Shown here one piece after another: positions 17,388-26,229 of a DNA stretch of 64,000 bases. Position 1 is the first letter of the stretch; each line of letters begins with the position of its first letter. The translations under genes and the position numbers were made by a program. Source of the DNA: Teredinibacter franksiae (GTDB lineage Bacteria; Pseudomonadota; Gammaproteobacteria; Pseudomonadales; Cellvibrionaceae). The stretch spans positions 372,001-436,000 of the forward strand of contig NZ_JACJUV010000001.1 of assembly GCF_014218805.1 (NCBI RefSeq), read 5' to 3'. The notes under the pieces were generated by a model. It had not been told where the DNA came from, made no database searches, and was given only the letters and a program-made list of their open reading frames with translations.

Positions 17388-18149
17388 CTACCGGGGGTTG
17401 CGTAAGTTGGATAAAGTAAAAGTGTTGTCGCTTAATGGCGTATCGAAACCAATGCTGTGGGTCACCATTTCGGTCCACTCTTGTGGTGACTCAACCTCGG
17501 CCATACGCATAATTTTGGCCACCGGGCGCCCCCCCATTTCCGCGACTTCGAGGGTTTTCATGGTTTTCACTAATACCCCGTCTTGATCCCAAAACTGCTG
17601 TTCGATCATGACAAAGTCATCGCGAATTAAATATAACTCTTTACCCCATACCACGGCCGCGTCCTCATGGGGTACAGCTTCAATCAGGTACAGCTTGTGA
17701 CCCTGTGCCTGTCGAGTTTCCAAAAGTGTATGGTTATATTGGTCCAGTACATCGGTAGATTTACTGATATCTTTATTGGTGAAATCACTACCCATCCAGC
17801 GCTGATTCATCATTGACGAGGGGATTTTGATGACACGATTAATTTTCGGGGTATAACTCCACATGGCATTGTCGATTAACAAGGTGCCATTTCCCGCGTC
17901 TTTTTTTGGCGCCGTTACACGAACCAATGAATGTTTGTCGCCCTTCGTCCAGGCCTTCATTGACATCGTCCTCTGCCAACTCTCACGTTTAATGGTCATA
18001 CTCATTTCGGCAATAGAAGATGTGCCCCGCCATAACTCCATGGCTTCACGTATAAGCGCTTTAGCATCTACCCCGGAGGAAGGTTCTTCCGCTACCGCAG
18101 AAGTTGTCAGAAAAATGCAAAACAAGCTAACAATTGCGCGAATCACCAC
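17388..18149 (-). CDS. LolA-like outer membrane lipoprotein-sorting protein
   Basis: This 253-residue periplasmic protein has a signal peptide ending near A-V-A-E and a LolA/LolB-like fold of the kind often annotated outer membrane lipoprotein-sorting protein. Typical segments are the T-I-K-R-E-S-W strand, the L-I-D-N-A-M-W-S-Y-T-P-K-I-N-R stretch, and the M-M-N-Q-R-W-M-G-S-D-F motif. In this family the half-barrel carries a hydrophobic ligand between membranes. It is too divergent to be the housekeeping LolA. It leads the module, so a periplasmic shuttle working with the permeases, ATPase and barrel is the natural reading; the cargo is unknown. Confidence 0.85.
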   Translation of the reverse strand: MVIRAIVSLFCIFLTTSAVAEEPSSGVDAKALIREAMELWRGTSSIAEMSMTIKRESWQRTMSMKAWTKGDKHSLVRVTAPKKDAGNGTLLIDNAMWSYTPKINRVIKIPSSMMNQRWMGSDFTNKDISKSTDVLDQYNHTLLETRQAQGHKLYLIEAVPHEDAAVVWGKELYLIRDDFVMIEQQFWDQDGVLVKTMKTLEVAEMGGRPVAKIMRMAEVESPQEWTEMVTHSIGFDTPLSDNTFTLSNLRNPR

Positions 18150-18430
18150 GTTTCAAGTTCCCTGTAGGGTTGGTTTCCGTCATGGTATCACATGGTACAG
18201 GCTGCGCCCGCTGGCCACGTTTGTTTTATAAACAACCGACTGATTTGTGAAATAAGAAATGAGTATATCCTTGTATACACCACAGAAGGATGTGAAGCGC
18301 CATAATGTAAAGAATGCAATCCACCTAGGCCCCGGTACAAATGCGTGGCAACACCGGGTTCACACTTATCAAGGGCTCTGCTGAATAAAAATGGTAAACT
18401 AGACCGCCACTCACCTAACAGAAATCCGCT

Positions 18431-19177
18431 ATGCCTCTCATGCTTGAAGAAATCGACAGCCAGCCCTCACACCTAGGTGAAATATCACTTCGTAAACGCA
18501 TCATTCCTGCCCTGGGGCAAGAACCCATCTACGAGGTACGGCTGGGCGAAGAATTTTTAATGTCGAGCATGTTCGTAGACGCTGAAATAGCGCTGGCAGA
18601 CTTAGGGCTTGCGGCCACCACAGGTGAGAACCTGCAAGTTGTCGTTGGCGGGCTGGGTTTGGGATACACCGCCGTTGCCGCACTAAAAGAAACGCGCTTA
18701 AAAAACCTATGGGTCATTGATGCACTGGAAACGGTTATTCAATGGCATCGTGACGAAAAAGTCCCTTTAGGGGCGCCCCTCAATGCCGACCCGCGCTGCC
18801 AGTTTATCCTCGGCGATTTTTTTGCCCGCGCCACGGCGGATGTAACGGCAACCGGCTTATATCCTGTACAACCAACCGACTTGCTCGACGCGATACTCCT
18901 CGATATTGACCACTCGCCTACCGCCTACCTCAATAAAAGTAATGCAGACTTCTACAACACAAACAACTTAGCGCGTATGGCAGCGCAGTTGAAGCCGAGC
19001 GGTGTATTTGCCATGTGGTCTCAAGATTTACCTAGCGAATCATTTTCTACACTATTGCGCACCGTGTTCAATAAGGTTGATGCCCATATTGTCTCGTTCT
19101 ACAATCCTTTTCAAAATAAAGAAGCGACCAACAGTATTTATGTTTGCGTAAAATCTAGCGAGGCGACCGCTGAATAA
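18431..19177 (+). CDS. Spermidine synthase-like aminopropyltransferase-fold protein
   Basis: The 248-residue protein matches the spermine/spermidine synthase Rossmann fold: V-V-G-G-L-G-L-G-Y-T motif near residues 71-80, an acidic D-A-L-E after strand 2, and D-A-I-L-L-D-I-D-H-S-P in place of the catalytic D-x-x-D-P segment. It lacks the usual N-terminal beta-strand domain found in SpeE, so true aminopropyl transfer is doubtful; many such proteins are uncharacterised methyltransferase-like relatives. It is divergent from the LolA-like operon and converges on the GST gene with a gap of 20 bases. No clear ribosome site precedes ATG 18431. Confidence 0.78.
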   Translation: MPLMLEEIDSQPSHLGEISLRKRIIPALGQEPIYEVRLGEEFLMSSMFVDAEIALADLGLAATTGENLQVVVGGLGLGYTAVAALKETRLKNLWVIDALETVIQWHRDEKVPLGAPLNADPRCQFILGDFFARATADVTATGLYPVQPTDLLDAILLDIDHSPTAYLNKSNADFYNTNNLARMAAQLKPSGVFAMWSQDLPSESFSTLLRTVFNKVDAHIVSFYNPFQNKEATNSIYVCVKSSEATAE

Positions 19178-19197
19178 GCCTAAATAATCGGAGATTG

Positions 19198-19932
19198 CTA
19201 TGTACATCCGTCAGCGGTGCACAGGTCTTCCCAGCGCTGAATCGCAACACTGTTACGTTTCTTAAAGTAATCAATGAAGTGTGCATCGAAATCGCCCGCA
19301 ACACTATTCTGTACAGCGATATGGCTCACTAGGCTGTCTATCCAGCCCAGTAAATACGTACTGTGCTTATCGGTTTTAGCCTCTGTTTTCAGTACGCCCA
19401 ACAACTGAGGTAACCATTGCAACCGTGTAAATACCGGCGCCACGGAGGCATCAACCAAACCAAAACTTTCGCCATTAAAATAGGCTTTGCCCTCTGCGGG
19501 TTTAATTTTTTTCAGCGCGGCTAAAAAAGCATCTAGCTTCACTTGAAACAGCTCCTCATTTTGCTCAAGCATTAGCGCATACTGCTGCATAATTAGCGCC
19601 TCACTATAGGCCACCCAAGCTCGTGAATGGGCTTTACTCAGACTATCGCCATTCAACAAGGGCTTACCATAGGCTTCGTCGAGGTATTCGTTAATAACCG
19701 ACGACTCGAATAGTGCAGTAACACCCTTTTCACCTCTGCTTACAACCAACGTTGGCACCCTAGCCAATGGCGACAACGCCAGAAACCAGTCTGGTTTATT
19801 AGCTAAATCGATATTGATACGCTCATACGGCTGATTTTTATATTCGAGTAAAATGGCCGATCTCTGTACAAAAGGGCAAATAGGGAAACTGATGAGCTTT
19901 GGCAAATCCGTATTGTTTAATGTACCTAACAT
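19198..19932 (-). CDS. Glutathione S-transferase family protein
   Basis: The 244-residue protein has the thioredoxin-fold N-terminal domain with F-P-I-C-P-F-V-Q-R (Cys19), the position used by omega and related Cys-type GSTs, a cis-Pro in R-V-P-T-L, and E-S-S-V-I-N-E-Y-L, which binds the glutathione gamma-glutamyl part. A helical C-terminal domain follows. It may reduce or conjugate thiols; the substrate is unknown. AAGGGGG lies upstream of ATG 19932. It lies 12 bases after the DUF1330 gene on the same strand, and both diverge from a LysR regulator. Confidence 0.88.
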   Translation of the reverse strand: MLGTLNNTDLPKLISFPICPFVQRSAILLEYKNQPYERINIDLANKPDWFLALSPLARVPTLVVSRGEKGVTALFESSVINEYLDEAYGKPLLNGDSLSKAHSRAWVAYSEALIMQQYALMLEQNEELFQVKLDAFLAALKKIKPAEGKAYFNGESFGLVDASVAPVFTRLQWLPQLLGVLKTEAKTDKHSTYLLGWIDSLVSHIAVQNSVAGDFDAHFIDYFKKRNSVAIQRWEDLCTADGCT

Positions 19933-19944
19933 TTCTGTACCCCC

Positions 19945-20235
19945 TTAAGTGCCTGTTTCTACAAGCAGTAGCTCAAAATCGGCTCCGGTTTGCCGAAGCG
20001 TGACCAATGCTTGATTCTCCGGGTCGTTATACCAACCCCTTGCAGCGTCACCACTGGGAAACGCAATACAAATCGATACGTTAGGAAGCTCCCGACTTCC
20101 CTCTAAACGAAGGGGCTGCCCTTTAGCAACCACATCACCGCCATGCTTTTTCAAAAGCGGGCCAATTTTCTGCGTGTATTCCTCCATCCAATCTTTGTTG
20201 TGAACCGTTAATTCACCCACCGCATAAGCTGTCAT
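19945..20235 (-). CDS. DUF1330 domain protein
   Basis: The 96-residue protein is a DUF1330 member with a ferredoxin-like (dimeric alpha-beta barrel) fold; the M-T-A-Y-A-V-G-E-L-T-V start, the G-G-D-V-V-A-K-G strand and the F-P-S-G-D-A-A-R-G-W-Y-N-D-P-E motif are typical. No catalytic role is established for the family. ATG at 20235 is preferred over 20250, because GGAG sits 9 bases before it and overlaps the upstream candidate codon. It is the first gene of the pair with GST and is controlled, by inference, from the palindrome at 20341. Confidence 0.88.
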   Translation of the reverse strand: MTAYAVGELTVHNKDWMEEYTQKIGPLLKKHGGDVVAKGQPLRLEGSRELPNVSICIAFPSGDAARGWYNDPENQALVTLRQTGADFELLLVETGT

Positions 20236-20340
20236 ACTCTTTAACTCCATCGTAAGTTTAAATTTTGGCGTTCGGCCGTTTACACGTAAACTATAACCAG
20301 AACGTTGCTACGCGCATATTCTCGACAAATGCATAGTAGT

Positions 20341-20356
20341 TGTGCAATATTGCACA
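20341..20356. promoter_or_regulatory. Perfect 16-bp palindrome, probable LysR operator
   Basis: TGTGCAATATTGCACA is its own reverse complement and ends one base before the ATG of the LysR gene at 20358. The T-N11-A-type symmetry fits LysR-family binding sites. Bound regulator would block its own translation start region and could act on the divergent DUF1330-GST genes about 105 bases away. Confidence 0.7.
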
Positions 20357-20357
20357 G

Positions 20358-21302
20358 ATGAATAACTGGGATGACCTTCGATTTTTTATAGAATTGGCCC
20401 GTAGCGGCAGCCTTTCGGCGGCTGCGCGCATCCTCGCCGTTAACCATTCAACGGTTGCACGGCGTATAGGCGCATTTGAGAAAACCCATGGAATCAAACT
20501 GTTTAACCGCCAACCAGACGGTTACCAGCTTACGGACGCCGGCGAACAGATCTATACCCAAGCCCTGAGCATAGAAGCGGACAATCATGCGATAGAACGC
20601 CTGCTTTATGCGGGCGATACCCGCCTCTCGGGTAAACTTGTCGTAACCATGCCCCACGACCTCGCCAACTTCTGTATTATCCCCTACTTAGAAAAGTTCA
20701 CTCTGCAGTACCCTGATGTAGAACTTGAACTGATAGTGAGCCCAGGGTTAAAAAACCTTTCTGCACGTGAAGCCGATATAGCAATACGCCTTACCCCTGC
20801 GCCACCCGACAACCTCGTTGGCGTTGAGCTCGCAAGAATGCGTCACGGCGTGTATTTTTCCAGTACGGTAAACCACGATCCAGAGCAACCCAATCTCATT
20901 ATTTGGCGGAATGAAACTCAACCCCCCAGCTGGGTGACCGCTCATTTCCCCAAGGGCAAGGTGATACTCAAAGTAGATGACTTGGCTTCTATGTACGCTG
21001 CCGTTAAAGCGGGCTTAGGCATTGCTCGTATGCCCTGCTATTTACCAGACACGCTCAACGATACCCACATTTACCGAGCCCCTATTACACTCCCGCGGTC
21101 ACAGTGGGGGGCCTGGGTGCTGCACCATTCAGACCTAAGACAAACCGCGCGAGTACGTGCCTTTAAACAGTTTTTATCTAGCCTACTGAGCGAGCAAAAG
21201 CCGCTTATAGAGGGTGAATTGAGTAGAACTAAGACGATTGGCAAACACAATGTTAAAAGCTCACCTCGCCGCCATAGCGAGGCCAACTCCACAATACGGT
21301 GA
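20358..21302 (+). CDS. LysR-family transcriptional regulator
   Basis: The 314-residue protein has the N-terminal winged helix (W-D-D-L-R-F-F-I-E-L-A-R-S-G-S-L-S-A-A-A-R-I-L) and a periplasmic-binding-like effector domain from about residue 90. ATG 20358 is chosen; a TTG at 20340 would put codons inside the palindrome. No Shine-Dalgarno is visible because the palindrome occupies that place, so translation may be leaderless or regulated. The last 30 residues are basic and unlike typical LysR tails. It is divergent from DUF1330-GST, the usual arrangement for a regulator and its target. Confidence 0.92.
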   Translation: MNNWDDLRFFIELARSGSLSAAARILAVNHSTVARRIGAFEKTHGIKLFNRQPDGYQLTDAGEQIYTQALSIEADNHAIERLLYAGDTRLSGKLVVTMPHDLANFCIIPYLEKFTLQYPDVELELIVSPGLKNLSAREADIAIRLTPAPPDNLVGVELARMRHGVYFSSTVNHDPEQPNLIIWRNETQPPSWVTAHFPKGKVILKVDDLASMYAAVKAGLGIARMPCYLPDTLNDTHIYRAPITLPRSQWGAWVLHHSDLRQTARVRAFKQFLSSLLSEQKPLIEGELSRTKTIGKHNVKSSPRRHSEANSTIR

Positions 21303-21585
21303 TCAATGTCAGATACCGCCAACGACGAGGTATTTATACAAAAAAACCTGTTTTCGTGGAGCAAGACTGAAAATATACCTAAATTTGTGGCGTTAAAGAC
21401 AATTCTCTGAGAGGGTGTTCTATGTGAGCGTGGCCACCAGCAGGATAAGTACCTATTGCCATTGAGACACCAATAGCATCAGACCTCTACAGGGCCACAC
21501 AGGCGCGGTAAACGAAGTAGATGCACCAATTCCATACCGGGGTTTTAAACCTACTTTACGATCTGGTTATAATTCGATAAAGACA

Positions 21586-22572
21586 ATGATGATGGGAGAA
21601 TTACTTAGAATCTTCTTACTGTACCCGCTACTTGTTGGCTTCCAACCGATGAGAGCACATCGCTATATTGTTTTTATTTTATGTTACCTACTGGTGCCAT
21701 ATACAACAGCCAGTGACAATGCTAGTGAGCGAGCCGCTGCAATTACCAAGGTGACCTACCGCCTCTCCTTCATGCGTGAAAAACCCACGCAGTCCTACGA
21801 GTACCAATTACTCGAACTAGCCCTCCGAAAAACACAAAAAGAAGATGGCGCTTTTTTCCTTGAGCCTAGTGCACCAATGGAAGTACGACGGGCCTTAAAA
21901 AAATCTCGTAACAACACCATCGAAAATTTTATTTTTCGCAGTAACTATTCTACCAAAGACAATTATGAAGGGTTAATCTATATACCTATTTCAATCGACC
22001 TAGGTATATTCGGTTACAGAATCTGCTTCACGTCAGAAGACGTACTAAAAAAATCCCCAAACATCCGCACGCTAAAAGAACTTCAATCTAAAACCATGGG
22101 CCAACCGGACAGCTGGCTGGACCACCAAATCCTTAAAGCCAACGGCTTTCAGGTATACAACATTCTTCAAGTAGAAAGCATGCACCAAATGGTGGCCAAC
22201 AACCGTTTTGACTATTTATGTAGAGGTGCTAATGAGCTATATCACGAGTGGAAAAAGCGACCAGACATGAAAGGTCTAACCTACGATAAGAGTTTTTCCA
22301 TTTATTACGACCTACCACGATTCTTTTTTACCCATGCCCAAAATAAAACGCTTAAAGAAAGGGTGCAAAAGGGATTAAATATCGCTTACCACGACGGCAG
22401 TATGCAAAACCTCTGGCGGGAACACTACGGCGAAGCTATACAGTTTTCAAAACTGAAAACCAGACGGCTATTCTATTTAGAAAACCCCTACCTGAACAAC
22501 ATTTCACCCGACTTCCAATACTACTTCATGAACCCTTACGGATTGGAGAAAAGCCAAAAACATAAAAATTAA
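21586..22572 (+). CDS. Orphan periplasmic solute-binding protein (SBP_bac_3-like)
   Basis: The 328-residue frame holds a secreted protein with the two-lobed fold of amino-acid-type binding proteins. Features are a Y-E-Y-Q-L-L-E-L-A-L segment, the inter-lobe stretch around L-K-E-L-Q-S-K-T-M-G-Q-P-D-S-W, and a F-D-Y-L-C-R-G motif. No permease or ATPase lies next to it, so a sensory or signalling role is possible. The same G-Q-x-x-S-W-x-D-x-x-I-L pattern and R-F-D-x-x-x-R-G pattern recur in the protein at 54011. Three ATG codons stand at 21586; ATG at 21649 would leave a clean signal peptide (M-R-A-H-R then hydrophobic) and may be the true start. Confidence 0.75.
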   Translation: MMMGELLRIFLLYPLLVGFQPMRAHRYIVFILCYLLVPYTTASDNASERAAAITKVTYRLSFMREKPTQSYEYQLLELALRKTQKEDGAFFLEPSAPMEVRRALKKSRNNTIENFIFRSNYSTKDNYEGLIYIPISIDLGIFGYRICFTSEDVLKKSPNIRTLKELQSKTMGQPDSWLDHQILKANGFQVYNILQVESMHQMVANNRFDYLCRGANELYHEWKKRPDMKGLTYDKSFSIYYDLPRFFFTHAQNKTLKERVQKGLNIAYHDGSMQNLWREHYGEAIQFSKLKTRRLFYLENPYLNNISPDFQYYFMNPYGLEKSQKHKN

Positions 22573-22800
22573 TTTTATAATCATTACGCAGCATTCACCG
22601 CAGATTACTTTAGGCCAACGCCAAACGTCAGCATCAAATCAAGTAACAACGAAACCACACAAATTCAAGTGATGCGACACGGGAAAATCCACCACCACGA
22701 AACACCTATACTCGACCTCCCGCGCTTGCCAGTGAAAACATCTGAATAAAAATACAGGACTCGTTACCTGCCCCACACAAACCTCTTGACGAGCACCCTA

Positions 22801-23100
22801 CTATCTTTCTATTTGACAGCTCCAACACAACTCGAATGTTCCCTCGTTTTGCTCCCCACAGCTTGAACAGTGCCAACTTTCTTTGGTGGAATCCTCGCTC
22901 AAACCATCAACCAAGGCCTTTGCAGCAACGAAATCTGATTCTTGAACCCACAACTCGGGCCATGTTTCCAAAGGTGAAAGTTCTCCCATACCACCGGACG
23001 AAAATTCGTTCCTGAGCACACATTCAATACCCTCAATGACAAGAATATTACGTACATTTTCTACAATTATTTTATTTTCGCGAGTATAAACAAGTTTCAT
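22801..23100 (-). CDS. DUF2007-type putative signal-transducing protein with C-terminal zinc finger
   Basis: The 99-residue product has an N-terminal DUF2007 domain (M-K-L-V-Y-T-R-E-N with the L-W-V-Q-E-S-D-F-x-x-A segment) and ends in a four-cysteine zinc ribbon, W-H-C-S-S-C-G-E-Q-N then C-W-S-C-Q, like a RanBP2 finger. The family is thought to act as a small adaptor, with no known partner. ATG 23100 follows a GGAG at 11 bases; a TTG three bases earlier has better spacing and is possible. It converges on the solute-binding gene. Confidence 0.82.
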   Translation of the reverse strand: MKLVYTRENKIIVENVRNILVIEGIECVLRNEFSSGGMGELSPLETWPELWVQESDFVAAKALVDGLSEDSTKESWHCSSCGEQNEGTFELCWSCQIER

Positions 23101-23263
23101 CAATCTGTTTTCTCCATTATTTTCTATACCAAGGTAAAAATAACTAAGCGCTGTGATTGTAGCCTGCTAATTACAACCTCTTAATCCGGCCAAAAAATCA
23201 TGCTATTGCATAATAAACGCACATTATGGCAGACAATCAGGTACACAATTTCCGTATTCTAAC

Positions 23264-23563
23264 ATGGGCTACGAATTGCTCGACATGATCAACAAAAAGG
23301 CTAACAGCACTCGAAAATGCTGCACGCAGCGACTCCAAGGTTTGGTGGGTATAATTGAAAAAGAAATGATCGAAGATTACTTGAATACACCGGGTAAACA
23401 CCTGAGCCTTCAACAGCTACCTCCACATACAGAGATGAAGGTATTCCAGTGCTTGAACTATGCAATAGCGAAAGCGCTATTCAGGATGCATATCGTCCTA
23501 AAACCCTCTACTCAACCTGTAGGTTTAGTCCACCGAACTAGACTAACAACACTAAGCCATTAA
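23264..23563 (+). CDS. Possible small hypothetical protein (99 aa)
   Basis: This frame is not recognised as any family and may not be real. It codes for a helical, mildly basic protein with a central Y-L-N-T-P-G-K-H-L-S stretch. There is no good ribosome site before 23264. It lies alone in a gap of about 500 bases between two minus-strand genes. I give it a low chance of being translated. Confidence 0.22.
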   Translation: MGYELLDMINKKANSTRKCCTQRLQGLVGIIEKEMIEDYLNTPGKHLSLQQLPPHTEMKVFQCLNYAIAKALFRMHIVLKPSTQPVGLVHRTRLTTLSH

Positions 23564-23614
23564 TTTAAAAAACTAGGCTTAGGTGGAAACAATTCGCTTA
23601 AAATACCGATTAAA

Positions 23615-24025
23615 TTACTTCCCTACGGGCGGACAAGAAGAACCCAAAGAGTCACTATCCAACGGCTGCTCTACCTCCAATTCTAATGAGCGCTTCACCA
23701 CAACGGGTATAACCTCTCCGAGTGCGGCTATAGCATCAACTGTTTCTACGCCAATTTTTCCAGAAAACACCTCAAGAGAACCGATATCGAATAGCTGAAT
23801 AACGTCTTCTTCCTCAAGATTATTGATTGCTGCACGTGCAGATAAGGTTTCAAGAATCGACGTTAAATATGGTGACTTACGAAACCGTCTAGCCAAATCT
23901 CGCGATTTTTCTTTGGCGTTTAAGCACCCAAAAAGAACGCCGACGTCCCGTATTACTTGCCGCTCTGTTCGCCGTAACTTTAAGCGAATCATCAAAAACC
24001 TTGCGCATGTGCTTACCGAATCCAT
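23615..24025 (-). CDS. Hypothetical protein (136 aa) downstream of mscS
   Basis: No family is recognised. The product begins with a basic helix (M-I-R-L-K-L-R-R-T-E-R-Q), then two charged helices, and ends in an acidic tail with a G-S-S-C-P-P motif. ATG 24025 is preceded by AGGAGAGG 7 bases upstream, one of the best ribosome sites in the window, so translation is likely. It follows mscS by 72 bases, with a 12-bp perfect inverted repeat between. No signal peptide or membrane segment is apparent. Confidence 0.65.
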   Translation of the reverse strand: MDSVSTCARFLMIRLKLRRTERQVIRDVGVLFGCLNAKEKSRDLARRFRKSPYLTSILETLSARAAINNLEEEDVIQLFDIGSLEVFSGKIGVETVDAIAALGEVIPVVVKRSLELEVEQPLDSDSLGSSCPPVGK

Positions 24026-24048
24026 AATCAAACCTCTCCTTCTTTGTT

Positions 24049-24085
24049 GCGCACTAATTGAGGCATTACACCGCAATTAGTGCGC
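24049..24085. repeat. 12-bp perfect inverted repeat downstream of mscS
   Basis: GCGCACTAATTG (24049-24060) pairs with CAATTAGTGCGC (24074-24085) across a 13-base loop. It lies between mscS and the next minus-strand gene, about 15 bases before that gene's ribosome site. A real T-run is lacking after either arm, so it could be an RNA stem for processing, a weak attenuator, or a protein-binding site. Confidence 0.85.
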
Positions 24086-24097
24086 CGAAAAACACAA

Positions 24098-24919
24098 CTA
24101 CTTGTCTAAATGTACATCCATTTGAGGGAAAGGAATCTCAATACCAGCGGTATCGAATTGACGCTTAATCTTTTCGTTTATATCAAAGTATACGGCCCAA
24201 TAATCTTCTGTTTTGGCCCATACTCTGAAAACAAAATTAACCGATGAGTCAGCAAGCTCGCCAACAGCTATAGTAATGCCGCGCTCTGTAATAATTCGAC
24301 CTTCGGCTTCTACAATTGCATTCAACTCTTTACGCACCAGATCCAAATCTGCGCTGTAGCTAACACCAACAGTAAAATCCACACGACGTTCTTTCTCGGC
24401 CGAATAGTTAGTGATATTGCCACCCATTACGGCGGAGTTGGAAATAATAATAGTTTTATTATCGCCCGTTTTCATGATTGTCGAGAATATTGAAATCTCT
24501 GTAATAACGCCTGCTGCGCCACCGGCCTCAACAAAATCACCTATTTTGAAGGGTCGAAACATTATCAACAAAACACCGGATGCAAAATTTGCTAGTGAAC
24601 CCTGCAATGCAAAGCCAATAGCTAAACCAGCAGCACCTATAATCGCAACAAAGGAAGCCGTTTGAATACCTAACTGCCCAAGTGCAGCAATAATAACTAT
24701 AACGTATAAACAATAGTAAATTATATTTCGCGTAAAACCCGCTACTGTGGCATCCACGCCTTTCGCCGCCATGCCTTTTTGCATTAGGTTTGAAATGGAT
24801 TTGGCTATCCATTTACCGATAACAAATACCGCAACAGCCAATAAAACTTTTATACCGTATGTGGTCACAATCTCTGGCAGCTTCTCCATCAACTGTTCAA
24901 TATTATCTTGCATACTCAT
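24098..24919 (-). CDS. Small-conductance mechanosensitive channel (MscS family)
   Basis: The 273-residue inner-membrane protein has three N-terminal helices (about 19-38, 60-80, 85-110). The third carries the pore-lining, Gly/Ala-rich A-I-G-F-A-L-Q-G-S-L-A-N-F-A-S-G motif, followed by the beta domain P-F-K-I-G-D-F-V and the alpha-beta C-terminal domain. Length and motifs match E. coli MscS (286 residues). It releases solutes on hypo-osmotic shock. ATG 24919 is preferred over 24964, with GGAG 7 bases upstream. The OmpA-type gene lies just upstream on the same strand, 56 bases away, so the two may be partly co-transcribed. Confidence 0.95.
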   Translation of the reverse strand: MSMQDNIEQLMEKLPEIVTTYGIKVLLAVAVFVIGKWIAKSISNLMQKGMAAKGVDATVAGFTRNIIYYCLYVIVIIAALGQLGIQTASFVAIIGAAGLAIGFALQGSLANFASGVLLIMFRPFKIGDFVEAGGAAGVITEISIFSTIMKTGDNKTIIISNSAVMGGNITNYSAEKERRVDFTVGVSYSADLDLVRKELNAIVEAEGRIITERGITIAVGELADSSVNFVFRVWAKTEDYWAVYFDINEKIKRQFDTAGIEIPFPQMDVHLDK

Positions 24920-24942
24920 TATTTTTCTCCAATAAATAATAT

Positions 24943-24965
24943 AGTGGGCTGTCGCCAGCCCCACT
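24943..24965 (-). terminator. Hairpin between the ompA-type gene and mscS
   Basis: AGTGGGCT and AGCCCCACT form a GC-rich stem with a six-base loop, starting 10 bases after the OmpA-family stop and followed on the minus strand by an AT-rich tract (ATATTATTTATT). This is a plausible leaky terminator that would lower mscS expression relative to the porin-like gene. Confidence 0.5.
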
Positions 24966-24975
24966 TAACAACACT

Positions 24976-26070
24976 TTACTTGATTATTTTTTCTACCGTG
25001 GCGCTTACAACACCCTCTACGCGGCGATTAGCGACTCGTCCTGCTGCAGTATCATTGCTCGCGACAGGCTGTTCTTCACCATATCCCTTTGCCGTAATTC
25101 GGCTGGCATCGATGCTGTATTTATCGACCAGGATATCGGCAACCGCTTGCGCGCGCTTTTGTGACAACTGCTTGTTGTATGTGGCCGCGCCACGGTCATC
25201 AGTATGCCCTTTTATTTCAACGTTGGTCAGTGGGAATTCACGCATAAAGGTTGCAAGCTCTTCAACTTGAGCGAATGAATCACTTACAACTGCATCAGAA
25301 TTATTGGCAAACTGAATGTTCAGTTCAACACGCACATCTTCCTTTAGTACTCTGTAGCAACCATTCTGATCCACCTTAGAACCAGCATCGCTATTGGGGC
25401 ATTTGTCGGCAGAATCAGCAATACCGTCACCGTCGGTATCGGTTACTTTTATCGGCATGGGTGCGGCCGCAGCGGCGGGTTTTGATACAGGCTTACTCTT
25501 GGCTGCCTTTTTACCGAAAACATAATGCACGCCTAAATTAAACGCCGTTTCCATTGTGTCGGTATCCAAGCCTGCAATGGCACGAACATCTGTACGCATA
25601 GATAAGGCTTTAGACAACTGGTACTTTAATCCTACACCTGCATTCAATAGTGTTTCATCAACGTCGTTCGGGCCGCCGCTGATCTCATTTTTACCAACAC
25701 CAAACACGGCATATGGCTGCGCTTTACCGCTTTTTCCAAAGTGGTAGAGGCTATCTAACCGAATCTGGTTCGCGTCAAGATCGCCGCTTGCAATTGGGTT
25801 TCCGGGTTCAGAGATGGTATAAGCTAACTCCAGGGCCCAGGGGCTTGCAAACTGATACCCGGCGGCAATACTGGCATCAGCTGCATCTTCTGCACCCTGC
25901 CGTGATTCGGAGTGCGTCAGGTATCCCAGCGACGGTGCTAAGGTAAAACCTTCTGTCTGCACATCCCCAGCATTCGCTGAATAACTCGCTACGGTTAAAC
26001 ATGCAGCTAAGCTAACAACTACCGCGCGCTGCAATTTAAATTCTTTAGATTTCTGCCCAAGTACTTTCAT
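24976..26070 (-). CDS. OmpA-family outer-membrane protein (OprF-like)
   Basis: The 364-residue protein has an N-terminal signal-anchor region, an eight-stranded barrel to about residue 180, a Lys/Pro/Ala-rich hinge (K-P-V-S-K-P-A-A-A-A-A-P), one thrombospondin-type-3 calcium repeat (D-T-D-G-D-G-I-A-D then D-K-C-P-N-S), and a C-terminal OmpA peptidoglycan-binding domain with the I-K-G-H-T-D-D-R-G and N-R-R-V-E-G motifs. It links the outer membrane to the cell wall and may form a small pore. The signal region is long (around 34 residues). It is read toward mscS. Confidence 0.93.
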   Translation of the reverse strand: MKVLGQKSKEFKLQRAVVVSLAACLTVASYSANAGDVQTEGFTLAPSLGYLTHSESRQGAEDAADASIAAGYQFASPWALELAYTISEPGNPIASGDLDANQIRLDSLYHFGKSGKAQPYAVFGVGKNEISGGPNDVDETLLNAGVGLKYQLSKALSMRTDVRAIAGLDTDTMETAFNLGVHYVFGKKAAKSKPVSKPAAAAAPMPIKVTDTDGDGIADSADKCPNSDAGSKVDQNGCYRVLKEDVRVELNIQFANNSDAVVSDSFAQVEELATFMREFPLTNVEIKGHTDDRGAATYNKQLSQKRAQAVADILVDKYSIDASRITAKGYGEEQPVASNDTAAGRVANRRVEGVVSATVEKIIK

Positions 26071-26229
26071 TATCTGTTTTCTCCATTTATCCCTGATAAT
26101 TCGAAAGCCTTCGTGGGCCTCGAAATTCAGGCGTAGTATGGGAAGAAAAACAAATTAGGTGTGTAAAACCGTGTAAAATTTTTAGGGGAACACACTCACA
26201 TGCAGTGCTTTAGGGTGTCTGAGGTGCCA

